DNA from: Clostridia bacterium
Lineage (GTDB): Bacteria; Bacillota; Clostridia; Saccharofermentanales; UBA5734
Length of the DNA stretch: 8,455 bases
NCBI GenBank assembly: GCA_009929975.1
Contig: RZZF01000067.1
Location: forward strand, 1-8,455
Direction of reading: 5' to 3'
Shown: one piece after another, positions 1 to 6,768 of the stretch
Layout: each line of letters starts with the position of its first letter
Numbering within the stretch: position 1 is the stretch's first letter
Position numbers and translations under genes: made by a program
Notes under the pieces: generated by a model
The model's input: the letters and a program-made list of their open reading frames with translations, nothing else
What the model was told of the DNA's origin: nothing
Databases searched by the model: none

Positions 1-83
1 GGCATGGCCACACCTCAGCGACACAATATTTCAAAATCCAAAATCCTCCCGTCAGAGACGTATTCTTAATCATATAACACGTA
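1..83 (-). other. Left-edge intergenic stretch, possible start of a next gene
   Basis: This stretch follows the M20 peptidase stop in the direction of transcription. I see no convincing hairpin with a T-run, so the operon may continue beyond the window. On the minus strand a GGGAGG sequence (plus 45-50) lies 10 bases before a TTG codon (plus 32-34), and that frame stays open to the window edge. This could be the ribosome site and first codons of another gene, but only about 11 codons are visible and the spacing is long. No product can be named. Confidence 0.2.
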
Positions 84-1199
84 TCAGACAGGGTCAATGG
101 CCAGTGTCTCGGCAAGCTGTGCTGTTTGCAGCAAATCACGGAGCGACAGGCATTCAGCCGTGGAGTGAACCTGCTGCATGCCGCAGGAAAGCACCAGCCC
201 TGTGATGCCGTGTCGATAAAGCACATTGTTGTCACTGCCGCCTCCGGTTGATATGTAGTGAGGTGTGAGGCCGATCTGAGCACAGGCGCGGGCGAAACGG
301 GCTGCAACCGGCGCCTCCGGTTCGATCTGGTAGGGCAGATACGAGATGGTCTGCCGGACCTCGGCGCGGGCACCGGCCTTATCCGCCGCCTCCCGAACGC
401 ACTGTTCCATATGGTCAGCCTGTTCATGCAGGCGGCTTTGTGAACGGGAGCGGCATTCCGCGGTGATCTGGCATTGTTCTGCCACGATATTGGTTTCACC
501 ACCGCCACTGATCGATCCGATATTCGCGGTGGTTTCACTGTCGACCTGTCCGAGACGCATGGCGTTCACCGCGACGGCAGCCACCTGGATGGCACTGATC
601 CCTTTGTCCGGTTCAATACCGGCATGCGCGGATTTTCCGGTGATGGTGATATCGAGGCGAATATGGCCGGGCGCTTCAAGTACGGCAATACCCGGAGCGC
701 CGCTTGTGTCAAAGATATAGGCTTCGGTCGACTTGATCCAGTCCGGCCGTACATGATGAATACCCTGGAGATGGGCTTCCTCACCAACCGACATGAGGAT
801 TTCTATGGACCGATGCGGCCGGTTGTCTTCTTTCAGTGAACGCACCATTTCAAGCAGCGCGGCGATTCCCGCGATGTCATCAGCTGCCAGAATTGTCTCG
901 CCCGCGCTGCGGATGATGCCGTCTTCTCCGAGAACCGCCTCAATGTGATGTCCGGGCTCCACTCGGTCAAGATGGACCGAAAAGAGCAGCGATGGACCCG
1001 GCAGTGAGCCCGGGCAGTCGATATAGAGGTTCCCGCAATTGCCGCCGATCATGGATCCGGCCTGGTCCTCGCGTACGCGGCATCCCAGTGCTGAGAACTG
1101 AACGCTCAGCCAGTCAGCCAGTGCACGTTCTGCCAGCGAAGGTGAATCGATTCTCGTCATGTTGATAAACGCTTCCAATAACCGCTGTTGATTGATCAT
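84..1199 (-). CDS. M20 family metallopeptidase, PepT-like
   Basis: This is a probable cytoplasmic zinc-dependent aminopeptidase or tripeptidase of the M20 family, closest in pattern to the PepT-like group; its substrate cannot be read from sequence. With the start chosen here (371 aa), metal-site residues are His76 and Asp78 (SVHLD), Asp107/108 (LAADD), the general-base pair Glu140-Glu141 (GEEAH), Asp164 (FDTSG) and the C-terminal His345 (QVHST). The dimerisation-domain His is in SAHAG (about 192), and GGGSDNN is at 319-325. All catalytic positions appear intact, and no signal peptide is seen. An ATG at 1238 would add 13 residues but has no ribosome site, whereas ATG 1199 follows GGAAGGA by 7 bases. 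The gene follows trmL by about 48 bases and is probably the last operon gene in the window. Confidence 0.85.
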   Translation of the reverse strand: MINQQRLLEAFINMTRIDSPSLAERALADWLSVQFSALGCRVREDQAGSMIGGNCGNLYIDCPGSLPGPSLLFSVHLDRVEPGHHIEAVLGEDGIIRSAGETILAADDIAGIAALLEMVRSLKEDNRPHRSIEILMSVGEEAHLQGIHHVRPDWIKSTEAYIFDTSGAPGIAVLEAPGHIRLDITITGKSAHAGIEPDKGISAIQVAAVAVNAMRLGQVDSETTANIGSISGGGETNIVAEQCQITAECRSRSQSRLHEQADHMEQCVREAADKAGARAEVRQTISYLPYQIEPEAPVAARFARACAQIGLTPHYISTGGGSDNNVLYRHGITGLVLSCGMQQVHSTAECLSLRDLLQTAQLAETLAIDPV

Positions 1200-1206
1200 G
1201 ATTGAT

Positions 1207-1213
1207 TCCTTCC
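1207..1213 (-). promoter_or_regulatory. Ribosome binding site of the M20 peptidase
   Basis: GGAAGGA on the minus strand, 7 bases before ATG 1199. It decides the start: the upstream ATG at 1238 has no purine-rich site before it. Confidence 0.55.
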
Positions 1214-1247
1214 ATTCTGATTGTGCCTGCTGATCCATGCTAAATGG

Positions 1248-1754
1248 TCAAAGCCGGCCGGTCAGAGCGCCCTCAGCCTGCAGTGCGGGAAATCCCTGCT
1301 GGCGCAACACTTCATAAGCAGCGACGGCAACCGCGTTGGAAAGATTGAGAGATCGCTGCTGCGGTAGCATCGGTATGCGGATACATCGTTCCGGATGATG
1401 GATCAACATCGACTCCGGCAGACCCCGGCTCTCTTTTCCGAAAAAGAGAATGACCTGTTCTGTAAAGACCGGGTCGCAATAGGTTCGGGCTGCTTTCGTC
1501 GTACAGTAATATAGTCCGGCCCCCTGGCCTGAGCGTGAAGCAGCCCAGCGCATGACATGATCCAGATCAGGCCAGATGGTCAAGTCGAGATCATGCCAGT
1601 AGTCGAGCCCGGCCCGCTTGACCTGGCGGTCAGACACGGAAAAGCCAAGTGGTTCGACCAGGTGAAGTCGTGACCCGGTGGCGACACAGGTCCTGGCGAT
1701 ATTACCGGTATTCTGGGGGATCTCCGGTTCCACCAGCACAATGTCCACAGACAT
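1248..1754 (-). CDS. trmL: tRNA (cytidine(34)-2'-O)-methyltransferase
   Basis: This SPOUT-class methyltransferase transfers a methyl group from S-adenosylmethionine to the 2'-O of the wobble nucleotide of tRNA-Leu isoacceptors (family knowledge). The 168 aa length is normal for this minimal, single-domain family. Visible motifs are NTGNIAR at 15-21 (motif 1), FFGKESRGLP at 104-113 (motif 2) and the knot region MLPQQRSLNLSNAVA at 129-143 (motif 3). These form the trefoil-knot cofactor site and dimer interface. It starts 2 bases after the whiA stop, so translation is probably coupled. The C-terminal tail after the knot (about 155-168) is short and not distinctive. A related SpoU-family methylase is possible, but size and motifs fit TrmL best. 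Confidence 0.92.
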   Translation of the reverse strand: MSVDIVLVEPEIPQNTGNIARTCVATGSRLHLVEPLGFSVSDRQVKRAGLDYWHDLDLTIWPDLDHVMRWAASRSGQGAGLYYCTTKAARTYCDPVFTEQVILFFGKESRGLPESMLIHHPERCIRIPMLPQQRSLNLSNAVAVAAYEVLRQQGFPALQAEGALTGRL

Positions 1755-1756
1755 GA

Positions 1757-2557
1757 TCAGTCTGGCCTCCCGGATTTCTGCTTCGCTGTAACGGCACCCG
1801 GAATGACAGTCTGCCGCGGTACCTGCCCCAGCCGCCGGGTCAGCATCTCTCCGGCGAACTGTTCGATTTTCTTCAGTCGGTGATTCATCCCGGACTTGCC
1901 GAGTGGCGGATCCATCAGCTCACCCAGTTCCTTCAAAGATAGTTCGGGATTCTCCTGCCGGCAGATCGCCGCTTCATACAGCTCTCTGGGCAGCGCGTGC
2001 AGTCCCACGGTCTGTTCGATCATCCGAATGCCGGCGAGCTGGCGGGCCGCGGTATTGGCGATTCTTTGGGTATTCGCGCTGTCGCAGTTCACCACCCGGT
2101 TAACAGAATTACGCATTTCTTTTTCAACCCGCAGCAGTTCGAAATCGAGCAGAGCGTGATGCGCACCGGTATGCAACAAAAAATCCGCGATCATCTGCCC
2201 GTCTTTGAGATAGACAACCCAGTGGCTGCCGCGCGCGATGTGGCGGGGATCAATCGAGAATTGACGCAGAATCTGTTCCAGCAAATCTACCGCCGGCCGG
2301 TCATGCAGGGAAAATGACAGATGATAAGCCGATGACGGTTCGCTCATCGATCCGCAGGCCAGATAGAAAATCCGGGCTATTTTCTGCAGGACCGGCATTG
2401 GAATATTCGATGAGAGTTCAATGGACTCTCCGGCCCGATCCTGTCTGAGATAGGGCTGCGCGATCGTAATGGCGCGGGATTCTGACGCCGGAACCTGATC
2501 CGGCTCCAACGCGTCGAGCTCATGTCTTATTTTTTGTGAAAATGTCAGATCTGTCAT
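1757..2557 (-). CDS. whiA: WhiA-family DNA-binding regulator, short form
   Basis: WhiA joins a degenerate LAGLIDADG homing-endonuclease fold to a C-terminal helix-turn-helix. In Gram-positive bacteria it affects cell division and related processes (sporulation in actinomycetes). Visible parts are the opening SQKIRHELDALEP (8-19), the second-repeat helix IFYLACGSMSEPSSAYHLSF (63-82), VVYLKDG (114-120), FLLHTGAH (126-133), EKEMRNSVNRVVNCDSAN (145-162) and the HTH segment ELSLKELGELMDPPLGKSG (205-223). The length is 266 aa against about 310-320 usually. The shortfall is all between the first helix and residue 60, so most of the first LAGLIDADG lobe seems missing. I chose ATG 2557 because MTDLTFSQKI matches WhiA openings; the open frame extends to 2650 but the extra residues overlap yvcK and look unrelated. 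It starts 7 bases after the yvcK stop and has no clear ribosome site. Confidence 0.9.
   Translation of the reverse strand: MTDLTFSQKIRHELDALEPDQVPASESRAITIAQPYLRQDRAGESIELSSNIPMPVLQKIARIFYLACGSMSEPSSAYHLSFSLHDRPAVDLLEQILRQFSIDPRHIARGSHWVVYLKDGQMIADFLLHTGAHHALLDFELLRVEKEMRNSVNRVVNCDSANTQRIANTAARQLAGIRMIEQTVGLHALPRELYEAAICRQENPELSLKELGELMDPPLGKSGMNHRLKKIEQFAGEMLTRRLGQVPRQTVIPGAVTAKQKSGRPD
1766..1771 (-). promoter_or_regulatory. Shine-Dalgarno site for trmL inside the whiA 3' end
   Basis: GGGAGG lies within the last whiA codons, 11 bases before the trmL ATG. The spacing is longer than ideal. With a 2-base gap between the genes, ribosomes finishing whiA could restart here. Confidence 0.4.
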
Positions 2558-2563
2558 GCCGGT

Positions 2564-2569
2564 ATTATA
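2564..2569 (-). promoter_or_regulatory. Possible extended -10 promoter element for whiA
   Basis: On the minus strand TGGTATAAT spans the yvcK stop codon (the TAA lies inside TATAAT). It has the TGn extended -10 motif and a perfect -10 hexamer, but no good -35 box at 16-19 bases. Only six bases separate the hexamer from the whiA ATG, so the predicted transcript start falls on the A of ATG, giving a leaderless mRNA. The element also sits in the small palindrome GGTATAATACC. Confidence 0.3.
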
Positions 2570-3620
2570 CCATGTGGCTGCTGCGGCCGTAATTTTCCGG
2601 TGCCGCATTGGCCAGCCGTACGACAATTTTTGCCAGGCCGGTTGGTTCATGCCGGATCACGCCCCGAGTCACACAGGCGAGCGGTGCTTCGATGATCTGC
2701 ACGCCCAGGCGCTCCAGACTGAGGTTTTGGCATAAAACAGGAACCGCGCTTTCCAGACGGTATTTTTCAATCAGCGACTGGTCGATCCAGGCATTGTTGA
2801 CAACACAATAATCGATAAACCCTCTGGCAGACGCCATCCCGGCATGATATAGAATGGCCTGAAGATGGCGGGCTGCATCATAGCCGATGGTTTCAGCCGG
2901 CTGTGTCATGATATTGTTGACATAGACACGCGTCGCCCGACTTTTTCTGATCGCCTGAATAATATCAGGGAACAGCAGATTGGGGATGATACTCGTATAC
3001 AGGCTGCCGGGACCGAGAACGATCAAGTCAGCGCTGGCCAGAGCGGCGATGGCATCCGGTAAAGCCTGGGCATTCTCCGGCATCATCATGACCCGATCGA
3101 TCGGATTAGCCTCATCGACCGGACGGCTGCCGATCTCAGATTCGCCCCAGATCTCAGATCCGTCGGACAATCGAGCTCCGATCTGGATATTCTGCAGTGA
3201 CACCGGCAGCACATGCCCTTTGACCGCCAGTACTTTCGAGACATTGCGGACCGCTTCATAGAAATTTCCCGAGACGGCATTCATCGCCGCGATGAACAGG
3301 TTGCCGAAGCTCTGGCCGGACAGGCGGCCTTCGCTGAACCGGTAGTTGAACAGATCGCCCAGCAGCGGTTCAGCATCCGCCAGCGCCAGTATGCAGTTGC
3401 GGATATCACCGGGTGGCAGCATCCCCAGTTCTTCCCGCAGCGTTCCGGATGATCCGCCGTTATCGGCAACGGTTACAATCGCGGTAATGTTGGTTGAATA
3501 GAGTTTCAATCCTCTCAGCATCGTTGACAGGCCGGTTCCGCCGCCGATCACGACGATACGCGGACCACTGTCCGGATCTTTGGCATAATCAACCAGTTTT
3601 TCGTCTGCGACTGAAAACAT
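2565..3620 (-). CDS. yvcK: Gluconeogenesis factor / CofD-like protein YvcK
   Basis: YvcK is a cytoplasmic CofD-like protein. In Bacillus subtilis it binds UDP-sugars, is needed for growth on gluconeogenic carbon sources and influences cell-wall synthesis (family knowledge). The protein is 351 aa with the start used here. Motifs are the glycine-rich GGGTGLS (26-32), ADNGGSSG (52-59), LPPGDIRNC (68-76), SFGNLF (104-109) and GPGSLYTSIIPNLL (203-216). NIMTQPAET (236-244) follows, where the family usually has Gly at position 241. ATG 3620 follows GGAG by 5 bases; the open frame reaches 3701, but that extension overlaps the rapZ 3' end and does not look like YvcK. It starts 13 bases after the rapZ stop and is followed by whiA, the classic rapZ-yvcK-whiA order. 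Confidence 0.93.
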   Translation of the reverse strand: MFSVADEKLVDYAKDPDSGPRIVVIGGGTGLSTMLRGLKLYSTNITAIVTVADNGGSSGTLREELGMLPPGDIRNCILALADAEPLLGDLFNYRFSEGRLSGQSFGNLFIAAMNAVSGNFYEAVRNVSKVLAVKGHVLPVSLQNIQIGARLSDGSEIWGESEIGSRPVDEANPIDRVMMMPENAQALPDAIAALASADLIVLGPGSLYTSIIPNLLFPDIIQAIRKSRATRVYVNNIMTQPAETIGYDAARHLQAILYHAGMASARGFIDYCVVNNAWIDQSLIEKYRLESAVPVLCQNLSLERLGVQIIEAPLACVTRGVIRHEPTGLAKIVVRLANAAPENYGRSSHMV

Positions 3621-3625
3621 ATTCA

Positions 3626-3629
3626 CTCC
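3626..3629 (-). promoter_or_regulatory. Ribosome binding site of yvcK
   Basis: GGAG within GGTGGAG on the minus strand, 5 bases before ATG 3620, in the 13-base gap after the rapZ stop. It supports this start over the upstream one at 3701. Confidence 0.55.
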
Positions 3630-3633
3630 ACCT

Positions 3634-4551
3634 TCAATGACTTGCCTGCTGATCGAGATGGCCGGAAGCGGCATCCTTGTGAAGATCACGATGATCCACA
3701 ATGACCCGCATCCCGCTTTCGCGCAGCTGCCCGGCGAAATATTCCGTCATCGCCACCGAACGGTGCCGTCCGCCGGTACAGCCGATTCCGATTGTCAGCC
3801 GGACTTTGCCTTCCCTGACATAATATGGAATGGTGTAGCGGAACAGATCGAGCTGCAGACTCATATAATGCTGTGTCACATCATGTTCCATGACAAACTT
3901 GCGAACCGGCTCGTCCAGACCTGACAAATGGCGTAAAGACTGATCATAAAAGGGGTTGGGGATAAACCGGACATCCAGCACGCAGTCACAGTCAACCGGT
4001 ACCCCGTATTTGAAACCAAACGATTGGACCAGAATCGTCATTCTCTCATCCCTGTTTTCAAGCGAGAGCGCTTCAAACAGCTTATTCTTCAGATCCAGCG
4101 GCTTCAGCGCGGTGGTATCGATGACGATCCCGGCATATTCCTTCAGGGGCGCCAGCCGCTCACGTTCCAGTTCGAGCGCCTGAACAATACTTATATTCTG
4201 GGCCAGCGGATGGTTTCTGCGGCTCTGCTTATAGCGGCTGATCAGGACATGATCAGACGCTTCGAGAAAAATGACCTGATAGTGGACATCCATTTTGTCA
4301 AGTTTTTTCAGCGACGGAACAATGTCCTGAAAGGAAGACGAACTGCGCACATCAATCACAAACGCCATCCGGCGCATGTCATCAGGTTCATAGCCACTAT
4401 GCGAGACCGAGTTGCGGGTATACGGGCCGATGATATCGGGGAGTAGTCTGGGGGGTAGGTTATCGATACAGAAAAAGCCCATGTCTTCCAAATAATTGGC
4501 TGCCAGACTCTTCCCGGCGCCGGACATTCCCGTCAGAATGATGACTTCCAT
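3634..4551 (-). CDS. rapZ: RapZ/YvcJ family nucleotide-binding protein
   Basis: This is a two-domain protein of 305 aa (family about 285-300). The N-terminal P-loop NTPase domain has Walker A GMSGAGKS (8-15), FFCIDNLPP (26-34), FLEASD (95-100) and RRNHPLA (111-117). The C-terminal domain has SFGFKYGVP (177-185), DVRFIPNPFY (193-202) and GCTGGRHRSV (257-266). In Escherichia coli RapZ controls decay of the GlmZ small RNA and so GlcN6P synthase, and its C-terminal domain senses glucosamine-6-phosphate. In Firmicutes the homologue YvcJ binds and hydrolyses nucleotides and its target is less clear. RNase adaptor action here would be an inference. ATG 4551 has GGAGGG 6 bases upstream. The last 15 or so residues (HKDAASGHLDQQASH) form a polar tail past the conserved core. 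The gene follows murB by 69 bases, the largest gap within the cluster. Confidence 0.94.
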   Translation of the reverse strand: MEVIILTGMSGAGKSLAANYLEDMGFFCIDNLPPRLLPDIIGPYTRNSVSHSGYEPDDMRRMAFVIDVRSSSSFQDIVPSLKKLDKMDVHYQVIFLEASDHVLISRYKQSRRNHPLAQNISIVQALELERERLAPLKEYAGIVIDTTALKPLDLKNKLFEALSLENRDERMTILVQSFGFKYGVPVDCDCVLDVRFIPNPFYDQSLRHLSGLDEPVRKFVMEHDVTQHYMSLQLDLFRYTIPYYVREGKVRLTIGIGCTGGRHRSVAMTEYFAGQLRESGMRVIVDHRDLHKDAASGHLDQQASH

Positions 4552-4574
4552 ACCAGACCCTCCTTGTTTAATAC

Positions 4575-4614
4575 CACTCGTTCCGAGGGTTTTATCTTAC
4601 AACACTCGTTCCGA
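4575..4614. repeat. 12-base direct repeat in the murB-rapZ gap
   Basis: Two exact copies of CACTCGTTCCGA lie at 4575-4586 and 4603-4614, 28 bases apart start to start. They fill most of the untranslated gap between the murB stop and the rapZ ribosome site. A third, partial match (ACCACTCA) overlaps the murB stop. No inverted-repeat hairpin was evident. Function is unknown; a protein-binding pair or simple duplication are both possible. Confidence 0.6.
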
Positions 4615-4620
4615 AGACTG

Positions 4621-5550
4621 TTACCACTCACCTATTTTCTTGATCTCAGGCTGCATGATGACACCTGACATCATGAAAACCTGTTCTTTCACGGTGTCGA
4701 TCAGATCCGCGACATCGCGGGCCGTCGCGAAACCGAGATTGACAATGAATCCGGCATGTTTCGTCGAGACCTGCGCTCCCCCGATCTGGAATCCCTGAAG
4801 TCCGGCATCCGCGATCAATTTGCCGGCATAATATCCGGGCGGCCGTTTAAACGCGCTGCCGGCACTCGGCAGTTCGAGCGGCTGGCTTGAACGCCGCCGT
4901 TCAGACAAATCCGCCATTCGGCTGACAATCTGGTCATAATTGCCTGCTCGCAATCTGATCCGGGCACTGATGATGATGTCATCAGTCTCTGAGTAAACGC
5001 TGTGTCGATAGGTGAATTGCTGCTCTTCACCGCGGCGGTGCTCAAGCTGGCCTTGTGCGGTGAGTGAGTCGGTTTCACAGACAATATCTTTCATACAGCC
5101 ATCATATGCGCCCGCGTTCATCAGAATCGCGCCGCCCAGTGTACCGGGGATGCCGGACGCGAATTCAAGACCGGTTGCCCGGTGGCGGGCGGCGGCTGCT
5201 GCCAGGGCAGACAGGCGGGCTCCGGCCATGGCGTCCATCATGATGCCGCCATCAGGGGCCTGGGCAAGATTGAATGTGGCAAACCCGTCGGCGATCTCAA
5301 TCACAACGCCGCGAATACCCAGATCTGAAACAAGAATATTCGAACCTTTACCGACAACGGTCCAGGGTGTCGCCGAATCACGGCATAATGTCACGATCTG
5401 GCGGATTTCCTCCGTTGAGGAGGGTGAGACAAACACATCAGCCGGTCCGCCGATGCGAAACGTTGTATGCTGGCTCATCGGTTCATCGAACCGGACACGC
5501 TGCGGACCGGTTCCTGACAACAATTGAGTAATTTGCTGAAATACAGACAT
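4621..5550 (-). CDS. murB: UDP-N-acetylenolpyruvoylglucosamine reductase (MurB)
   Basis: This FAD enzyme reduces UDP-GlcNAc-enolpyruvate to UDP-MurNAc with NADPH, the second committed step of peptidoglycan precursor synthesis in the cytoplasm. At 309 aa it fits type II MurB, common in Gram-positive bacteria. The FAD-binding domain shows TTFRIGGPAD (29-38), VVGKGSNILVSD (65-76) and ASGIPGTLGGAILMNAGAYDG (131-151). The substrate domain shows YRHSVY (181-186) and PSAGSAFKRP (228-237), with catalytic Ser232 protonating the substrate. It ends with LIADAGLQGFQIGGAQVS (245-262), HAGFIVN (265-271) and QPEIK (300-304), with catalytic Glu302. All key residues are present. ATG 5550 has GGAG 6 bases upstream, and the gap after the hprK stop is 15 bases. 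The neighbours HprK, RapZ and YvcK make a carbon and cell-wall cluster. Confidence 0.96.
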   Translation of the reverse strand: MSVFQQITQLLSGTGPQRVRFDEPMSQHTTFRIGGPADVFVSPSSTEEIRQIVTLCRDSATPWTVVGKGSNILVSDLGIRGVVIEIADGFATFNLAQAPDGGIMMDAMAGARLSALAAAAARHRATGLEFASGIPGTLGGAILMNAGAYDGCMKDIVCETDSLTAQGQLEHRRGEEQQFTYRHSVYSETDDIIISARIRLRAGNYDQIVSRMADLSERRRSSQPLELPSAGSAFKRPPGYYAGKLIADAGLQGFQIGGAQVSTKHAGFIVNLGFATARDVADLIDTVKEQVFMMSGVIMQPEIKKIGEW

Positions 5551-5565
5551 TCAGTTCTCCGACTC

Positions 5566-6489
5566 TCAGGATTGGATCGCTGAGCCGAACACACGATCGG
5601 TCAAGGCTTTCGCGGCATTGTAACCCATCTGTTTCTGACGGAAGTTGATCGCAGCGACCTCAACGATGATCGCGAGATTGCGGCCCGGACGAACGGGAAT
5701 CGTGATGGAGGGAACATTGATGCCGAGGATCTCAGTTGTTTCTTCCTGAACTCCCAGCCGCTCATATGTCTTATTCTCATCCCATAATTCCAGATTGATG
5801 ACGAAATTGACATTTTCCTGCATTTTGACGGATGAAACGCCGTACAGCTCCTTAACGTCCAGAATACCGACACCTCTGATCTCAATCAGGTGACGGATGA
5901 TTTCCGGAGCACGTCCAAGCAAAGTCTTATCAGATACCCGGCGGATTTCCACCAGGTCATCCGCGATCAGACGGTGGCCGCGCTTGACAACCTCGAGCGC
6001 CGTTTCTGATTTTCCGACGCCGCTTTCACCCAGGATCAGGATGCCTTCGCCATACACTTCAATCAGAACGCCATGCAGAGATGTTTTCGGAGCCAGTTCA
6101 ACATTGAGATACTTGACAATTGAACTGATGAAAGTCGCCGTTGTGTCTTCTGTCCGCAGGATCGGAATTCTATAGCGCTGCGAGCATTCGATCAGTTCCT
6201 TTGACGCGTCGTGGTTCCTGGTCAGGACCAGACAGGGGATTCCTTTTTCAAACAGCGCGTCCAATCGCTGATAACGATCTTCTGGTGACAGACGGTCCAG
6301 GAACGCCGTCTCCATATTGCCGAGCACCTGTATGCGGTCAGGACCGAAATGATCGAAATATCCGGCCAGCTGCAGTCCGGGCCGGGTCACGTCGGCCACT
6401 GATATCTGGATATCTTGCGAATTAGCAAAATCAGTTATCTTTTCCAGTTCAAACTCTTTGATGATCGCATCAAGTGATACCGGGGCCAT
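5566..6489 (-). CDS. hprK: HPr kinase/phosphorylase
   Basis: This bifunctional enzyme phosphorylates HPr on Ser46 with ATP or pyrophosphate and reverses the step by phosphorolysis. It is the sensor of carbon catabolite repression in low-GC Gram-positive bacteria. The length is 307 aa, normal for the family. The N-terminal domain (about 1-130) precedes a kinase core with H139, Walker A GESGVGKS (154-161) and ADDLVEI with the key Asp pair 177-178. The HprK signature EIRGVGILDVKELYG (203-217) and the C-terminal loop IPVRPGRN (264-271) follow. All catalytic residues appear present. The open frame begins with GTG at 6501, but that codon overlaps the GGAGG ribosome site of ATG 6489, so the shorter start is chosen. 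It is the first gene of the cluster after a possible promoter. HPr itself is not encoded in this window. Confidence 0.96.
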   Translation of the reverse strand: MAPVSLDAIIKEFELEKITDFANSQDIQISVADVTRPGLQLAGYFDHFGPDRIQVLGNMETAFLDRLSPEDRYQRLDALFEKGIPCLVLTRNHDASKELIECSQRYRIPILRTEDTTATFISSIVKYLNVELAPKTSLHGVLIEVYGEGILILGESGVGKSETALEVVKRGHRLIADDLVEIRRVSDKTLLGRAPEIIRHLIEIRGVGILDVKELYGVSSVKMQENVNFVINLELWDENKTYERLGVQEETTEILGINVPSITIPVRPGRNLAIIVEVAAINFRQKQMGYNAAKALTDRVFGSAIQS

Positions 6490-6494
6490 AGCAA

Positions 6495-6499
6495 CCTCC
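6495..6499 (-). promoter_or_regulatory. Ribosome binding site of hprK
   Basis: A perfect GGAGG, 5 bases before ATG 6489. The possible GTG start at 6501 overlaps this site, which rules it out as the main start. Confidence 0.7.
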
Positions 6500-6534
6500 A
6501 CTCAGGGTTCAGTCAGACGTCAGTCCTCTTCTCG

Positions 6535-6540
6535 ATTATA
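6535..6540 (-). promoter_or_regulatory. Possible -10 box of the hprK operon promoter
   Basis: TATAAT on the minus strand, about 45 bases before the hprK ATG, in a locally AT-rich part of the gap after the HEAT-like gene. No convincing -35 hexamer lies at 16-19 bases; TTGAAC is present but only 10 bases upstream. This is the best promoter candidate for the hprK-to-M20 gene set, but it is unproven. Confidence 0.35.
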
Positions 6541-6594
6541 ACGTATATCAGTTCAAATAGCATAATGGGCATGGATAGCCGATGACGGCCAGTC

Positions 6595-6768
6595 TCAGGC
6601 CTGTGCCAGCTCCGCCAGGTCACTGATGTCATCGCCGAGCACCCTCAGGGTATTGAGGATTTCAGCCACCAGCAGCCGGTCAGATGACGCGTCCGGATGA
6701 TGTTCGAGCCAGTCACGCAAAAATCCGATCGCACGCGTATCCCCAAGGTCCGCCAGGCAGGCGGCCGC
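6595..6768 (-). CDS. C-terminal end of an unidentified HEAT-like protein (5' part lost at the seam)
   Basis: The last 50 or so residues of the open frame that ends at 6595 resemble an alpha-helical repeat, not dGTPase. The segment begins CLADLGDTRAIGFLRDWLE, which fits the HEAT-repeat pattern of a turn with Asp followed by Arg-Ala-Ile and a helix. A second helix, about DRLLVAEILNTLRVLGDD, follows and the protein ends in AELAQA. Base composition here is GC-rich like hprK and murB, so this piece most likely belongs to the same genome as the left part. It stops 105 bases before the hprK ATG. The true gene start is not in the window. HEAT assignment rests on pattern alone and the function is unknown. 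Confidence 0.45.
   Translation of the reverse strand, partial: AAACLADLGDTRAIGFLRDWLEHHPDASSDRLLVAEILNTLRVLGDDISDLAELAQA

Noticed and set aside
258..839. Open plus-strand frames across the M20 gene
   Set aside because: They lie opposite a gene with intact catalytic motifs, have no recognisable domains and follow from its GC-rich codons.
2558..2650. Longer WhiA with 31 extra N-terminal residues
   Set aside because: The extension overlaps the yvcK 3' end and does not resemble the WhiA N-terminus, so it does not supply the missing lobe.
3132..3159. Direct repeat GATCTCAGAT (3132-3141 and 3150-3159)
   Set aside because: It lies inside yvcK and encodes the local Ser-Glu-Ile repeat of the protein, so coding constraint explains it.
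3621..3701. Longer YvcK starting inside rapZ
   Set aside because: The residues do not match the family, and ATG 3620 has a proper ribosome site.
5012..5527. 171-codon open frame on the plus strand opposite murB
   Set aside because: The murB product on the other strand carries every active-site motif; the opposite frame has a low-complexity composition and no identifiable ribosome site or domain.
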